Positions 13,338-25,800 of a stretch of DNA of 64,000 bases are shown here, in pieces (positions within the stretch are counted from its first letter, which is position 1; each line of letters begins with the position of its first letter). The DNA comes from Parachlorella kessleri (taxonomy: Eukaryota > Chlorophyta > Trebouxiophyceae > Chlorellales > Chlorellaceae), in NCBI GenBank assembly GCA_001598975.1, contig BBXU01000136.1, positions 1-64,000 on the forward strand, read 5' to 3'. A program made the translations under genes and the position numbers. The notes under the pieces are model-generated. The model worked only from the letters and a program-made list of their open reading frames with translations. It was not told the origin of the DNA and searched no databases.

Positions 13338-15737
13338 CTACTGGCCGGGGGGCCTCATGCCTGCACCCATGTAGCAGAGCAGTATTTCATCCCACCCAGT
13401 GAGGCTGTAAGTTACCGCACTCAAGAGCATCAACCACATACCATGCCAACTGCCAAGCTGGCACCCGTGCTTAGTGCAAGGCTCGCACACTAGGGGATTA
13501 GTATGCAGAAGCAGCAGCTTCACCTGCTGCATCAGTGGGACCCAACTTGTCCCTGGGAGAGACCTACTGGACCAGAACTCAGGCAAGATCCAGAGCCAGT
13601 ACCGTATATCCACCCCTATCAGTACATTTCACCCCTATCTTGTCCGTCTTCACAGTGCCTGCCACAAGTAGCAAGACATGGGACATTACCTGGGGGAGGT
13701 GCACCAGGAGGCGGGCGGTAGCCGGGGGGAGGGGCCATGAATGGCGGCGGCCCCATCCCTGCAGCAGTGTCTTGTGCAATACCCTCAGGTGCTGCCCACG
13801 TGCGGGGTTTTAAAGTGGGAGGATAAGAGCTCAGGCGAAACCCAGGAGCATCCAGCCACGCCAGAACAGTTCAAACCTTTTGCATCCTTCTTTGCACTAC
13901 CTGCCACCCTAACTTGGGAGGAGGTTCCAGCGCAGGGCCCCGTGCAGAAGGTGGCAGCACCAGACATGCACTGCTAGGTTCAGACTTACCAGGCGGGGGT
14001 CGGAAGCCCATGGGCGGCATGCCAGGTGGCGGCATCCCTGCAACATGCCAGACAGGTTGATGACAAAGGCCAGGCCACCGCGCCATGCAGCGACGGAGTA
14101 ACCAATGAAGGTGGAGCTTACAAATGCAGAGAATGCCTACAGACCTTCTTGAGAAATGTCAGAATCAATCGATCAACAGGCATACATGCAACCTGCATCA
14201 AAGCAGTACGCAGCGTGCCGCATACCTGGCCTGAACCCGGGGGGCGGCATCCCTGCACGCAACTTGGTAGAATGACACCGTCATCAAAGGCTCGGGCGCT
14301 CAAGGAGCATACAAAGGGCTGCAACTTCCAGCCGTATCACCCACATGCCAAGCTCAATGCTGAGCTCACCTATCCAGCACAAAGTCGCAAAGCACATGCC
14401 AGCATTCGCCAGGGCCCCTAACATCCATGCGTCTCTCGCCAAGCTGCACCCACACTGAGCAGGCCGTGGCACAGGGCTGCTGCTCCCTGAGCTCACCTGG
14501 AGGAGGGCCCATAGGCGGCCGCATACCCGGAGGCGGCATGCCGGGCGGCATCCCAACAGGCGGACCAGCCATGCCAGGCCCCGGGGGACCAGGCCTCGGC
14601 GCCATCACCGCTGGTGCACGCACCTGCAGGGACAGCAATAGGCAGCTGGGTGCTGCGCGGATATGATTTTCTGCTGGTTTGCTCTCGCAAGGTATCACTG
14701 CTACGCCACTGTTACGCCACTTCTACCACCTATATGCAAATTTGCAAACTGGTCCCTCCCACCTAGACCATGCACTAATGCCTGGCTGCGCTCTCGCAGT
14801 CAACCTAGGCCATGATAAGGACACAGCACCCAGCATCTGCTCCCAGCGGACGGACTCCCACACCATCACTGGTGCAGTCTCCCTGCACTCCTGCCCGCCT
14901 ACTGGCAGGCCAGCTAAGCCAGTTCATCAGCTTGCCTGCGGGCGCGGCATCATCATGCCAGGGGCCGGCCCCCCCACGCCACGGGCGGGTCCTGCCAGCC
15001 CTGCCGGTGCTGCGCCAGGAGCAGGCGCCGGCATGCCCCTGCCAGCTGCCCGCCCCAAGCCTGGGCCGCCAGGAGCAACCTGCCCCTTTGCGATGCGGCT
15101 CTCGTCTGCAGGGGGTGGCCCCTCTATTGTGAGGTCAATGACCTCGTCACCCCGTAGGATGACCAGCCCCAGCACCCGCCGTGTCTCCCTCTGCAGCGAA
15201 GAATTTCAAGTTTCAGGAAGCCACACCATCTGTAAAGACTGCGCACCTGGAAGCGGTCAGAGCACATGAAGCAGGGTGCAGGCTGCAGGCAAAGCGGGCC
15301 AGCAAGCTGGTGCAAGTATGGCTGGGGCAACCACAGGAGTGCTCACATCCTCTTCTGACATCCCCTTCTTGGGAGGCAGCTTCCTGAACTCCTCAGCATC
15401 ACCCAACACCAGGTTCATATGCCTGTCGAAGGCCATAAACCTGCAAAGTCAAGGTAAGCAGAGTCAGCAGTTAATTATACAGGGTGTGCCGCAGGTGCAC
15501 AGGGAAAAGCAGGACAGAATAGCTTAGCTCTCCCTCGTGCTCACCTGCCCACGATTTGCCGGCCATCGGTGACCGACACTCGCATACCTGCGTGTAGCAA
15601 AAGACCGGGTGAACCCAGGGGTTGATGTTGCGATGCCTCACAGCTCGCCATCATGCAGTGTGTCATGGTGTGATGCTGGGCAACAACTTACGGTAGTTTA
15701 TATACTGTAATAGTTTTCCCGTCTTGGAGATCGACAT
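13338..15737 (-). CDS. SNRPB: Small nuclear ribonucleoprotein SmB/B'
   Basis: Core Sm-ring protein of spliceosomal snRNPs. Nine exons in transcription order: 15692-15737, 15545-15587, 15347-15440, 14936-15190, 14497-14623, 14226-14252, 13990-14037, 13690-13758 and 13338-13360. The total is 732 bases, 243 residues. The Sm fold starts [15 protein letters not shown], then [12 protein letters not shown]. Sm2 is [12 protein letters not shown], followed by the B-specific GPPP and AAGRGMP. The tail is a Pro/Gly/Met-rich array of GMPPPG-type units ending GMRPPGQ. The first intron splits an Arg codon, and the intron after 14936 has a GC donor. Several tail exons carry the same phase-1 CAG|GG start, suggesting duplication of the proline-rich exons. 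Confidence 0.95.
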
Positions 15738-16635
15738 CTTGCACGGAGCCCTCCACCACCTCCGAACAAAAACGGGGCTGGGCCCCAACTAGAATTGATG
15801 CGAAGGGTCCTGATGGCTCAAACACTGTTTGTGAGTGCACTGGACCATGCCACCGGAGGAAAGAAATGGCGGCCTCCTCAGGGCGCAAGGAAGGGAATGG
15901 GGCCCAATGGGGTTGACGGCTAATCGATGAAATTCTTCTTGCCCGGTTTGCCTGCAGACTAAGTTTTGAGGTGGTGGAGACGATCGTGAGTATGTACATA
16001 TGGTCAGCTGTGCCCTGGCTCTCTGTCCACTCTCTGGCCTCAGGTGTAACTGTCCGTGTGCGTTCTTATGCTTTCCAAGCGTTGCTAACATGCTTGCTTG
16101 AGGCGGCTGCATTTCAGTATGAGCCCTGCTGCTGACCCCTCCGAGTACTCGCGAGTGCCTCGGAGAGGTCAGCAGCAGGGCTCATAGTGAAAGGCGCCTG
16201 CCTCAAGCAAGCAGGTCCAGGACGCATGGAAAGCATACGAAGGCATACGGAAAGATCACTCTCCCGAGTCACTCACAACATGAAAGGCCTCATGAAGCGA
16301 CGCTGGCTCCGGGACTTAGCAGAAGACCTAGTACAGGCCTTGCACATGGAGCAAATATGGTTACAGCACCGGTAGGGTGTCAAGCCTGTGCGTCTCTGGC
16401 TTAAACAGTAGCGGTGCGTTGCCTTAGTGCCTGAGGCCCTCTGAGGGTGCTGGATCCTTCTATAACACCATCCTGAGCGGTGACTAGTGATCCTCCCTGT
16501 CCTCCCTATCTCCGACGCACAGCAGACGGTATGGATGAGGTCACAAACACCCCGCTTGTGCACTAGCGCACTGCCCTCCTGCACGTTGTTCGCGATGGTG
16601 CAGTAGAACTAACGCACCCCACTGCTCCCTCAAAG
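15738..16635. other. Intergenic region with long hairpin
   Basis: Between the 5' end of SmB and the 3' end of the AAE gene. Apart from the inverted repeat at 16051-16252 (separate entry), nothing coding was recognised. Confidence 0.5.
16051..16252. repeat. Long imperfect inverted repeat, fold-back hairpin
   Basis: A perfect 20-base arm (16118-16137) pairs with 16167-16186. The inner part CCTCCGAG...CTCGGAGA and the ACTCGCGAGT palindrome (16147-16156) close the stem almost without a loop. Outside, GCTTGCTTGAGGC pairs with its complement near 16197-16212. Pairing then continues imperfectly through CATAAGCATAC-like sequence to about 16051 and 16252. RNA from either strand would fold into a stem of roughly 90 to 100 pairs. 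It could be a miRNA/siRNA precursor or a MITE-like element; sequence alone does not decide. Confidence 0.8.
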
Positions 16636-19600
16636 CTACAGCTTGGCGCGGGGCATCAGCTCATCCCTCAGCAGCCGCCGCATGACCTTGTTTGTGGCGG
16701 TGCGAGGCAGCGACCCCCGCAGCAGCACTTTCTCCACCTTGAATAGTGGGTTGAGCTTGCGGGAGATGGCTGCCTGGCACTGCTGGCGCAGGGCCTGGGG
16801 GTCCTGCTGGCACCCAGGGCGCACCACTAGAAATAGGAAGAGCTGCTCAGGGCCGCCGCCTGTGATGAGGGGAAAAGCAGGTGGGCGGCGCAGTCACGCT
16901 ACCAGCTGCAATCCATGTTGCCCAGGGTGTCTTCCAACCCACTACACAAAAGAAAAGGCACGGACTTGCTGAGAGGTGCTGTTCATTGCAAGGCAGGCTA
17001 CCAGGAGTGTTCTGATTCGCAGCAAGCACATGGAACACTTGGTCTCCACCATGTGGTCCAACACCCACCTGGGGTGGGGCAGGCCACAGCTGCTGCCTCC
17101 ACAACGTCTGCAACGTTTTCCACACACGCCCGCTCCAGCTCCACTGAGCTGACCTGCACACAACACGGAGGTCAGCTTGCTCTACCACGCCTAACCATGT
17201 ACAGGGACTCCATGTGCCGAGTGTGAAGAGCTAAAACAGATGGAAGCCAGCCTGGCAGGTACCTTAATGGGTTGCACCTTTCGACCCATGGGAGCTGCTG
17301 CCCCACAGGTGTCACGCGCAGCCGCTGACGCGAGACAGGTGCCAGCACGGCAGGAAGGCTTGGCTTCCACTGCCTAGCATGGCAAGCAGCATGCCAGCGC
17401 GGGCTGCAGTACCAGGGCTGCAGTACCTTGATGCCGCCCAGGTTCATGGTGTCGTCCACCCGGCCGTGCGCTCGGTAGTACCCGCCAGGCAGCCGCTCCA
17501 TCTCATCCCCATGCCGCCTCAGGAACCAGCTGCAGGCCAGCAGCCACAGATGCCTGCTAGCTTGCCCACGGTCTGCCAGTGGGTGGGGGCCAGACGGTCA
17601 CAAGGCCCTCAAGCCAGTGCCCCTTTCTCCATCAGACAACTAATTTGAATGTCGCCCTTGGTCCCCACAGCAGCTTCAGGAGGGCATGGGCACTGGCACA
17701 GGCCCAACGCAGCTGCCTGCTGCTGCAAACACGACAAAGTTGGTCCCCCAGACAACAAGCGGCTCTCTCAGCATAGACCCTGCACGCTTGTGCCTGCTCA
17801 CCGCCCCCCAGGCAGCTGGGGCATGTCCGCATAGTACACCTCATGGTGGTCCTTGTTTAAAAGACGCTGTGAGATGCCTAGCATGGGCGCGGCGATGGCT
17901 AGCTCGCCTGTCACCGCTGCAGAAATGGAAGGAGCAGGCGGCGGAAGCATTTATAGATTCCATGAGGAGACCCCTGCTGGCTGCTGCCAGGGAGCCCACA
18001 TGCACAGGTCATGCTGCCACCGTGTAAAACGCAGGCAAGCATTCGACCCCTGAGGTGCATTCCAACAGTGAGGCTTGGATATTACCAACCGCAATGCCAA
18101 GCGTCCTGGTTACTTCCCTAAGCAAGGTGGCCATGAGAAGTCCAGCCCACCAGTGGACAGGCAAGCACGCCCTGTCACCTGCCACATCGCCATGGGGTGA
18201 CAGGTGGCCGCCCGGCAGCAGGATGCAGGGGCAGCTGCCCATCACGGGGGTGCTGAAGCAGGAGGGTGCCTGGGGCTGCACCATGCACCCGGTCAGGAAG
18301 GCCCCGCCAATCTCAGTGCCTGCAGCAGGAAGCCGCCGCGACGGCCGGGAGGGCGGGCAGCGGCATCTTTGTAGCAAGAGCGCAGAAAGACTTACAGGAG
18401 TTCCTTGACGTGCACCATGTTACAGTGCGCCTAGCTGGAGACCATTGAAAACTGAGCCTGCCGTAGAAAGGCAAGCCACAGGAGAATACCTGCTGGCTGC
18501 TTGTATCGCCCACTCCCCAACCTCCCAGTCACACTGCCTCAAGTGACGCACCTCCGCAGTATTCGATGACAGGCTTGTAGCCTGCCCTGGCGCTGAGCCA
18601 GAGGGTGTCATCGGGCGCGGATGCCTCTCCCGTGGAGCTGAAACACCGCAGGCTGCTCCAGTCAAGGCCCGACATGCACCCGCTGGCCCGCCACGCCTGT
18701 AGCAGCAGCAGCGGTGGCAGCATAAACGCACTCTGACGAGGAGGTGCCGACAAAACCCACTCCCAGCTGTCCTGGCTAGCGCGGACTGCAAGCAGCAAAC
18801 ACTCCTTCGTCAGAGAGGAATGCAGCCGTAGAGCGTACACGGCCGTGAGCCACCAGACTGCTGGGAGGCCTAGGACTAGCACATATGTCACAGGGTGACT
18901 CTTTGGTCGGCAGGGCGCCCTGCCCGCCTACCTTGTAGATTGAGGGCACCAGTCCCAGCATGGACACCCTGGCCCGCTCCACAAACACCCCAAACTCGCG
19001 GCCCAGGGGGCTGCCCTGGAAGAGCGCGATGGCCGCGGAGTTGAGCAGCGAGGCGTACACCAGCCAGGGGCCCATCATCCACCCCATGTTGGTGGGCCAG
19101 CACACCACGTCGCCTGCAGGCTAGGGACAGGCAGCAGGGTGCAGGAGGGCATGCTTTCAGGTGGCCGACCGAGGCACCCTTGTGGCGTGCCTTGCAGTGT
19201 CCAGCGAGGTTGCCAAGTGGGGAAAGGTTGCTGTTTTTTGCCAGGGTTTGGGAGGTGGGCGGTGCTATATCACAAGCTCAGCGGAAGCTATCATCCAGGA
19301 AGTTATCCTCGACGACCTAGCTAGACAAGCCCGGCATACCACCCTAATCACTTTGATGTTCCCATAACGATGGTAGGCTTCAGAAGTAGCAGCCACCCTC
19401 AAAATGTGTCAAACAGCGGCAGCTACCCCTATCACTGTCAGAGTTGCGCGCCCCATGGGACGCGCTAATATGGGTTGGGTGGTATATGCAAGCGCCAAGC
19501 TGCCCTTGCAAGTTCCCCCAGCTAGTCGGACAGTTGAGGGTCGCCAAGAAGCCTTAAGGTCCCTGGCTACCATCCCTAACATGTCACATGTAACTATTCA

Positions 19601-22151
19601 AAAGCTTTCGTGGATGTGAAAAGGCCGACTTCAAGCACAGCATGCTTGCCTTCTCTAATGTCTTGATGGAAGAAGCCGCTTGCGCCGGGCCTCAGGGGAG
19701 TGACGTGGGTCCAGGGGATCGCCTTGGGCTCGCCTACAGCCACCAACAACATTTAAAGCTGCTGGGTTCTAACAAACCCAAGATATATTCGTTTATAACT
19801 CAGCTTGGCACCCTCTTGCGAATCCTCTCCATATCACATCAGTACACACAGCCAAATGTGAGAGGGGGTGCCATGTTGGAGAAGCCTGCCCCGTGCCTGT
19901 GGTGCCGGAGGAGAAGAGTATGTTGGTGAGCTCGTAAGCGTCAGCCACATGGGGCCTCAACGAAGTGGGGGGTTCCACCCTGGCCAGAAACTCTCTCCAG
20001 GGTATGTCATCCGGCCGTAGTGACACCTGCAAACACACATCCGCAATCAAACTGGATGAAGTGCGAGATTACTTCTCAGAAACCCATGATAGCGCCTCTT
20101 AGGCGGAATACAGCCAGTCAGTCAGCCAGTCAGACAATCGGTCAGTCAGTTGGTCGGTCAACTAGTCAACCACCAGAACACAGTACCCCAAGTGAGAGTA
20201 AGGGTTTTGTTGCCAGGCGTCAAGGCAAAACGGCCATTAACTGCCACTGTCCATCTGCAGCACCTGCAGGGGGTTGTCCGGGGACGCTGGCAGCACAATG
20301 GCCATTGGCGCTTGCGCCTCAACAACCCTGGCATACAGTGGCAGCGACTTGCCACCCCGGGCTATGACATCCTGCATAGAAACATCAAGCTTCTTGAAAC
20401 TATCCAGGCGGGAGGCAGCCCCCTTAGGCACGACAGGTAGGTAGGAAACTCGTACCATAACCTGAAACAGCAATAATGAGACAACAACCATGCACACCTA
20501 GCAATCACCAGGTACAGGGAGTACAGATCCTTCGCCAAGGTAAGCTTGGAGCACTGTCGCGTGCACAGCAATCCAAACCTGCGTGAAGATGGCTCGAGCG
20601 TTGGCAATCCTAAGCCTGCTGGCAATCTCGCCGGCGGCAAAAGAGTCAGCGATGGACACCACCACACAGCCTGCCAGCACGATGCCCAGGTAGATAGCCA
20701 CTGCCTCCACAGTCAGTGGCATGTCTATGGCCACCGCATCTCCTGCACGCGCACGACACCCGCCTTGAACGAGGTTACTGATGCGGGGACCGGGGATGGA
20801 GAGCTGGTGGCATGTATGAAGGAGGCTGACAGGCAGGATGCCTCCTAATTTGCCTGGGAGCTTGAGCCATACGTGATGCAGTAGATTCAGATCCCACATT
20901 GCAAGGACGAGAGTCGGCTGGATGACAACAGCCCCAACGCTGATTAGCACCCCTACCAGCTAGGTGAGACAGCATGGCCGCAAAGACGTAATCAACCACC
21001 TCACCTGGCTTCAGTCCAGCTGCCCGAAGGGCCTCTGCGACGTGCGCGCTGCGCCTGCTGAGCTGCCCCAGCGTGACGGTGTGCACCACCTCAGGCTTCC
21101 CCTCCTCCGCCCACACGATGGCAGGGCGGTCGGGGTCTCGACCGACTAGGCAGCACTCCGCCGCATTCAAGCGCGCCCCGGGCAGCCAGCGGCACTCGTC
21201 AGCTGAAGTGGGGTGCAGCTCCAGCGCCCTGAGGAAGAAAGGTGCAAAGATGGTAAGGGTAGGGGTCCTCCCAACCAGCCAAATTGCACTGGGCTGTTGG
21301 ATGCTTCACGCCGCCCCAGGCTGCCGTCTGCAGGTCCCATGGCGACTGATGATGCCTCAGGAGTTCTACCATTAATAAAATCAGAAGTTCCAGCTATGAT
21401 AGGAGAGTGCTCACTCACGCACCTGTACGGCAGTCTGTGAAAGTTGATGCGCAGGTACTTGAGAAGATGAGGCCAGAAGACGTCGGGGCTGTCAAAGGAA
21501 ATGCGCTGCAAGAGGTCAAAGTCGCGGGAAGGGCAGCCGCTGCGCAGCTGCTGCCATGACGCATCACCCTGCATGACGGATCCAAGCATGGATAAGTCAG
21601 GCAGTGGGTAACGAGGACATGTACATATATTAAGAGGATAGAGTCCTGAGTCGTGTGAGCTTGCTCTAGTCTCCCAAGCTGGGAGAATTACGGCTCTGCA
21701 GATACCAGACATTGATGGCTAAATAGGTGCGACTCTGCAGCGACCACACCTTGAAGCTGTGCATGAAGCGTGCCACGTTGGTGAAGTGAACAGCTTGGGG
21801 GTCGGGGACCCAGCAGGGGGCAGGGCCTTGCTTGCCCGCATCCCAGTCGGCATAGGTGGTGTGGTACAGCAGCTTGTGGAGCTCGAAGGGCAGGTCAGGG
21901 TGCAGCACAAACTTGGACACCAGGCGCCACAGCTGCATCCCAGGGAGGGGTGTGCCGGGCGGTCAGTTAGGGTCGGAACAACTGCAATCGTGGCAGTGTG
22001 TCGGGCAGATCAGGTTCACCTGCAGGTGGTCTTTCGGTGCTTCCTGAAGGACCTGACTGAGTGCAGCTAGCAAGATGAAGGCGTCCTGTGGCGTGACATT
22101 TGAACCAGTCAGATGATCAAGCGTCAGGGCGTGGAGATCCTCGACTCCCAT
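16636..22151 (-). CDS. Acyl-activating enzyme, AAE17/AAE18 type (peroxisomal acyl-CoA synthetase)
   Basis: AMP-forming acyl-CoA ligase of the plant AAE17/18 group, with the extra N-terminal region found there. Likely exons in order: 22020-22151, 21750-21932, 21423-21568, 21005-21228, 20579-20742, 20264-20371, 19897-20026, 19650-19733, 18932-19114, 18552-18696, 18179-18319, 17802-17916, 17427-17529, 17069-17153 and 16636-16859. Motifs in order: [35 protein letters not shown], the AMP-binding [63 protein letters not shown] and [13 protein letters not shown] with the catalytic Lys. The C-terminus is AKL, a peroxisomal PTS1. Two introns use GC donors. ATG 22151 (MGVEDL) was chosen; 22295 is an alternative. 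A small exon between 21568 and 21750 may be missing. Confidence 0.92.
20107..20166. repeat. GTCA/CAGT tetranucleotide microsatellite
   Basis: Degenerate CAGT/GTCA repeats (AGTCAGTCAGCCAGTCAG, then diverged copies) lie in an intron of the AAE gene. Confidence 0.8.
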
Positions 22152-22803
22152 ACCACGATCAAGTGATTGCGTGTTTGCAGTTTCAATGGAGGGTGATCTG
22201 ATCTCTCGGGGAGCATTTGCTTCTTGCCTTGGCTTAGCTGACTGGACTGCCCAGCAGCCCTCGCAGAGGCGCCGGAACAGCAAGGATGTGCGCATCGTTG
22301 TAAGGAACCCGGTTGGTAGTGCTTGTTAGACTGCTTCTCAAAGGAACACGAATAGATATCCTGACGTGCACTAGAGCTGTAGGGAGCTGCAAAGGTTCCC
22401 TCCAGCTGCGACGTGTCTCGTCATGTCTTGGATCCTTACAGGCCGTTGGGTTTCATGATTGACCCTGTTGTCCAAAACTCCCTTGACAGTCTTGGGCTGG
22501 CGGGATACCACGTCGCCCTTGGAGGGGACGAGCTACTAGTCACTCTGCTCGTCTCGTGGGCTGGGCAGTACTCCGAAGAGGAAAGCCAAGCAGTGAACGT
22601 TCGCAACTGAGGCTGTATAGGACTTTCAGTGCAGTGAGTGCAAGTAGCGTCTCGGCCTCTGGCGTCCAAGGTTCTCTGCAGGTAGGCATCCTCTGTAGCT
22701 GCCGTGATTAAGGACTTCTTGAGGTGCATGGCTTGCTGAACACTTGCAGCGATCCCATTTATGCAGGTTTGTCCTTGTGCCCCTCATTCCCCTACACAGC
22801 AAC
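22152..22803. other. Divergent intergenic region between AAE and LRR-RLK
   Basis: Shared 5' region of two divergent genes. Part (to 22295) may be AAE coding if the upstream ATG is used. Nothing else recognised. Confidence 0.4.
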
Positions 22804-25800
22804 ATGCAGCATGGCAGTCTCAGCGGTCCCACAGCATTGCTTTCGTGGCTGCTGGCGCTGGCATGCACAGTAGCGGTCACAACAGCCAGCCTGGACGCAC
22901 AGCCCCAAGCGCTGCTTGAGATAAGGGACGGATTCGGCAATGGGGCCGAGGTGCTGGCAGATTGGAATATCAGCGTGGATGCAAACTACTGTGGATGGAT
23001 GGGGGTACAGTGCACAACGGCAGGAGACATCACAACTCTGTGAGTCTAGCTATACACTGGCACGCTCTATCCAAAGTGGTGTGTCCTGCATTCAAGACCT
23101 GAACCTGTACCTGCGGTGTTGCCCATCTTAATGATTCTAATAGCATGCATACTGGGCAATTGCAGTGATCGGTTCATTGCACAGCCGCTGCCTAGCATGC
23201 TGCTGCCCACTGCATCATTTCCTTATCGCAGACAGCAGTTACGTAGTTGCTGAGCCCTCTGTCTGGGCTAGCAGCTGCACGCAGCTGCAGGACTTTGATG
23301 TGCACCGCAAAAGCATTCAACCTTACATCCTTTTACCGAAGCAGGAACCTCACCGGTTTGGGCTTGCAAGGCACCATACCCTCGGCCGGCTGGTCACAGC
23401 TGGTTAGCCTGCAGAGCCTCAGCTTGGAGTCCAACTCCCTGCTTGGGACCATCCCCTGGACCTTCCCTGCCGGCCTAAAGAAGCTTGTACTAAGCTCCAA
23501 TGCCCTGAGCGGCTCCCTGCCGCAATACCTGCCAGAGAGCCTGCTCAACCTGCAGGCTGCCAACAACAAGCTCAGAGGGCCCCTCCCAGCACAGCTGCCG
23601 CCCAGGCTGCAGGCGCTCTTCCTCTTCAACAACTCGATTGGCGGCACTATTCCGTCCGCCTGGGCCCGCATGCCGTCCATGCGGTTGTGGTCACTGCATG
23701 ACAATGCCCTGACTAACCACTTCCCCATGGACCTGCCACCTCAGCTGGAGGAGCTGGCCCTGGGGGGCAACAGGATCTGGGGCGCCATCTTTGACACGGA
23801 CTGGCGGCTGCCGCGCACGCTGCGCAAGCTGCTCCTGCAGGACAACCTCCTCACAGGGTGAGTGTTCTTCGTACACGATGCTTGGCACCAGGGGCCGGAC
23901 CCTCACCTGGTGCTGACTGACATGATTGCGATGCCTGACGGTTGGCCACTAACAGCAAGGACCATCGGCGTGCTGATGAATACCCTTTCCTGCCCCAAAT
24001 CAAAGCCCACTCTCCTATGCTGTTAGCACTCCCTGATACACGTGCTTCCTTGACCCATTGCACTACAGGACCATACCCTGCTGCATCGACTTCCCCAGCA
24101 CCCTGACTGACCTCTTCCTGGGTGGCAACCCCATCAACGGCACCATGCCGGTTGGCCTTTGGGAGCTCCCTGCCTCCCTGGACCGCTTCTACCTGGGGAA
24201 CACACAGCTGTGGGGCAGCATACCAGCGGACATTGCCTGGCCCAGCAACCTGACGGAGCTGGACTTTTCAAGGAACCGGCACCTGACAGGGAGCCTCCCG
24301 ACTGGGTGGGAGCTTCCCTCCACACTGCAGGTGCGTGTGTCTGTTTTGCTTGGTAGGCTCCCGCCTGGCAGGTATCTGCAGCAGTGTTTGTACTGGTTGC
24401 CACGCCCTGCATGTGCTGCAATCGTGTGCTTTTCCGCGCCCCGCTCTCTAAGGTCGGTGGTTCCAAGCATGGCGGGGGTGTACGGTTGCCACACACGCTG
24501 GGAAGCGAGGCGTCCTGGAACGCACTGCCTTTGACCCAGGGATGACCACATTAGGCATTGACACTGCAGGTCCTGCGGCTCGGTGGCTGCAACCTGACAG
24601 GCACCATCCCCGCCGACCTGGGTGCGGGCACCAGCCTGAGGGAGCTCTACCTAGACCAAAACAAATATCTGGGCGGCCCCATCTCGCCGGCCTGGGTGGA
24701 GAGCCTGCCAGAGAGCCTGCGCGTCCTGAATCTTTACCTCAATGACCTTACAGGCACTCTGCCAGCCAACTGGCACCTCCCACACCTCATCACCATGTGG
24801 CTGGCAATGAACCGCCTGACAGGCACGCGCTGGGTGTTGGTTTATCCATTGTTTCAGTGTTGTACGCAGGCCTGTGCGTGGCGGACTGTCACTGAGAGTC
24901 ACTGACAAGGTTGCCTCGTTAGTGTTGCACAGTCTATGCTGTTCCTGCGTAGCCCCCGATAGTAGCTGTCGCGTGACGCATCAAGCCTGAAACTTCTGGT
25001 AGCTCTCCGACAGTTGTGCACCCACTCCTCGTTTCCAGGGTCTCTCCCAGCCTGGCCGGCACCCCCAGGGGCGCAAGTTGTGGTCCTGCCTCAGGTCAAG
25101 CTAGGCGACAATGTCGGGCCGTGTGGACAGGTAGGCTTTGACTGACCTTTGCTTGCACTGCTAGAAATTGGGTTGTGTTGTCTATGCAATCAAACTCTGC
25201 ACCTGGGTGACAGGCATGGTGGCCCCGCTTCGGTGCAGTGCTGGAGTGCTCGACCTTGTCATGCGTGCTCCACTGAATACAACATGCAGCGCAAGCAAGT
25301 TTAACCACTACCAGGCAACATGCGTCCTGGGATGCAAGCACATGCAAGGCTTGGCAGTGCAGTCGGCTCCATCATGCCGTGCCGTCTGGCTCGTCTTGCA
25401 GCGACCGGGACTGGCAACGACTGCCGGGTCCTCATCAAGCCATAGGCCATAATGTGCTTTGCAGGTTCCCTCAACCCCGCCTTACTATGAGTACAATGTA
25501 GTGAGCGGCCTGTTCAACCCTAGTGCCCCTCTCACCCGCCTCAACGCAAGCAGCCTTCCAGACTGCCCAGCAAGCTCCCCGCCAGCCCCCCTTGCAGGTG
25601 TGGAACAAGGTGGCCCTGCCTGAGAAGCAGATGTGGGCGTGCACAACACGTAGGCCCCCACAACATTCCTGGCCGGTTGAAGGGTTGGGTAGTCGTGCTG
25701 CATGGATCGGAGAAATGGGACGCTTGTTCTTCCCCTGTGCCTGAGGCAGTCTCAACACTGTGATGCCTGACAGCTGCTTTGCACGCTGATTGTGTAGGAG

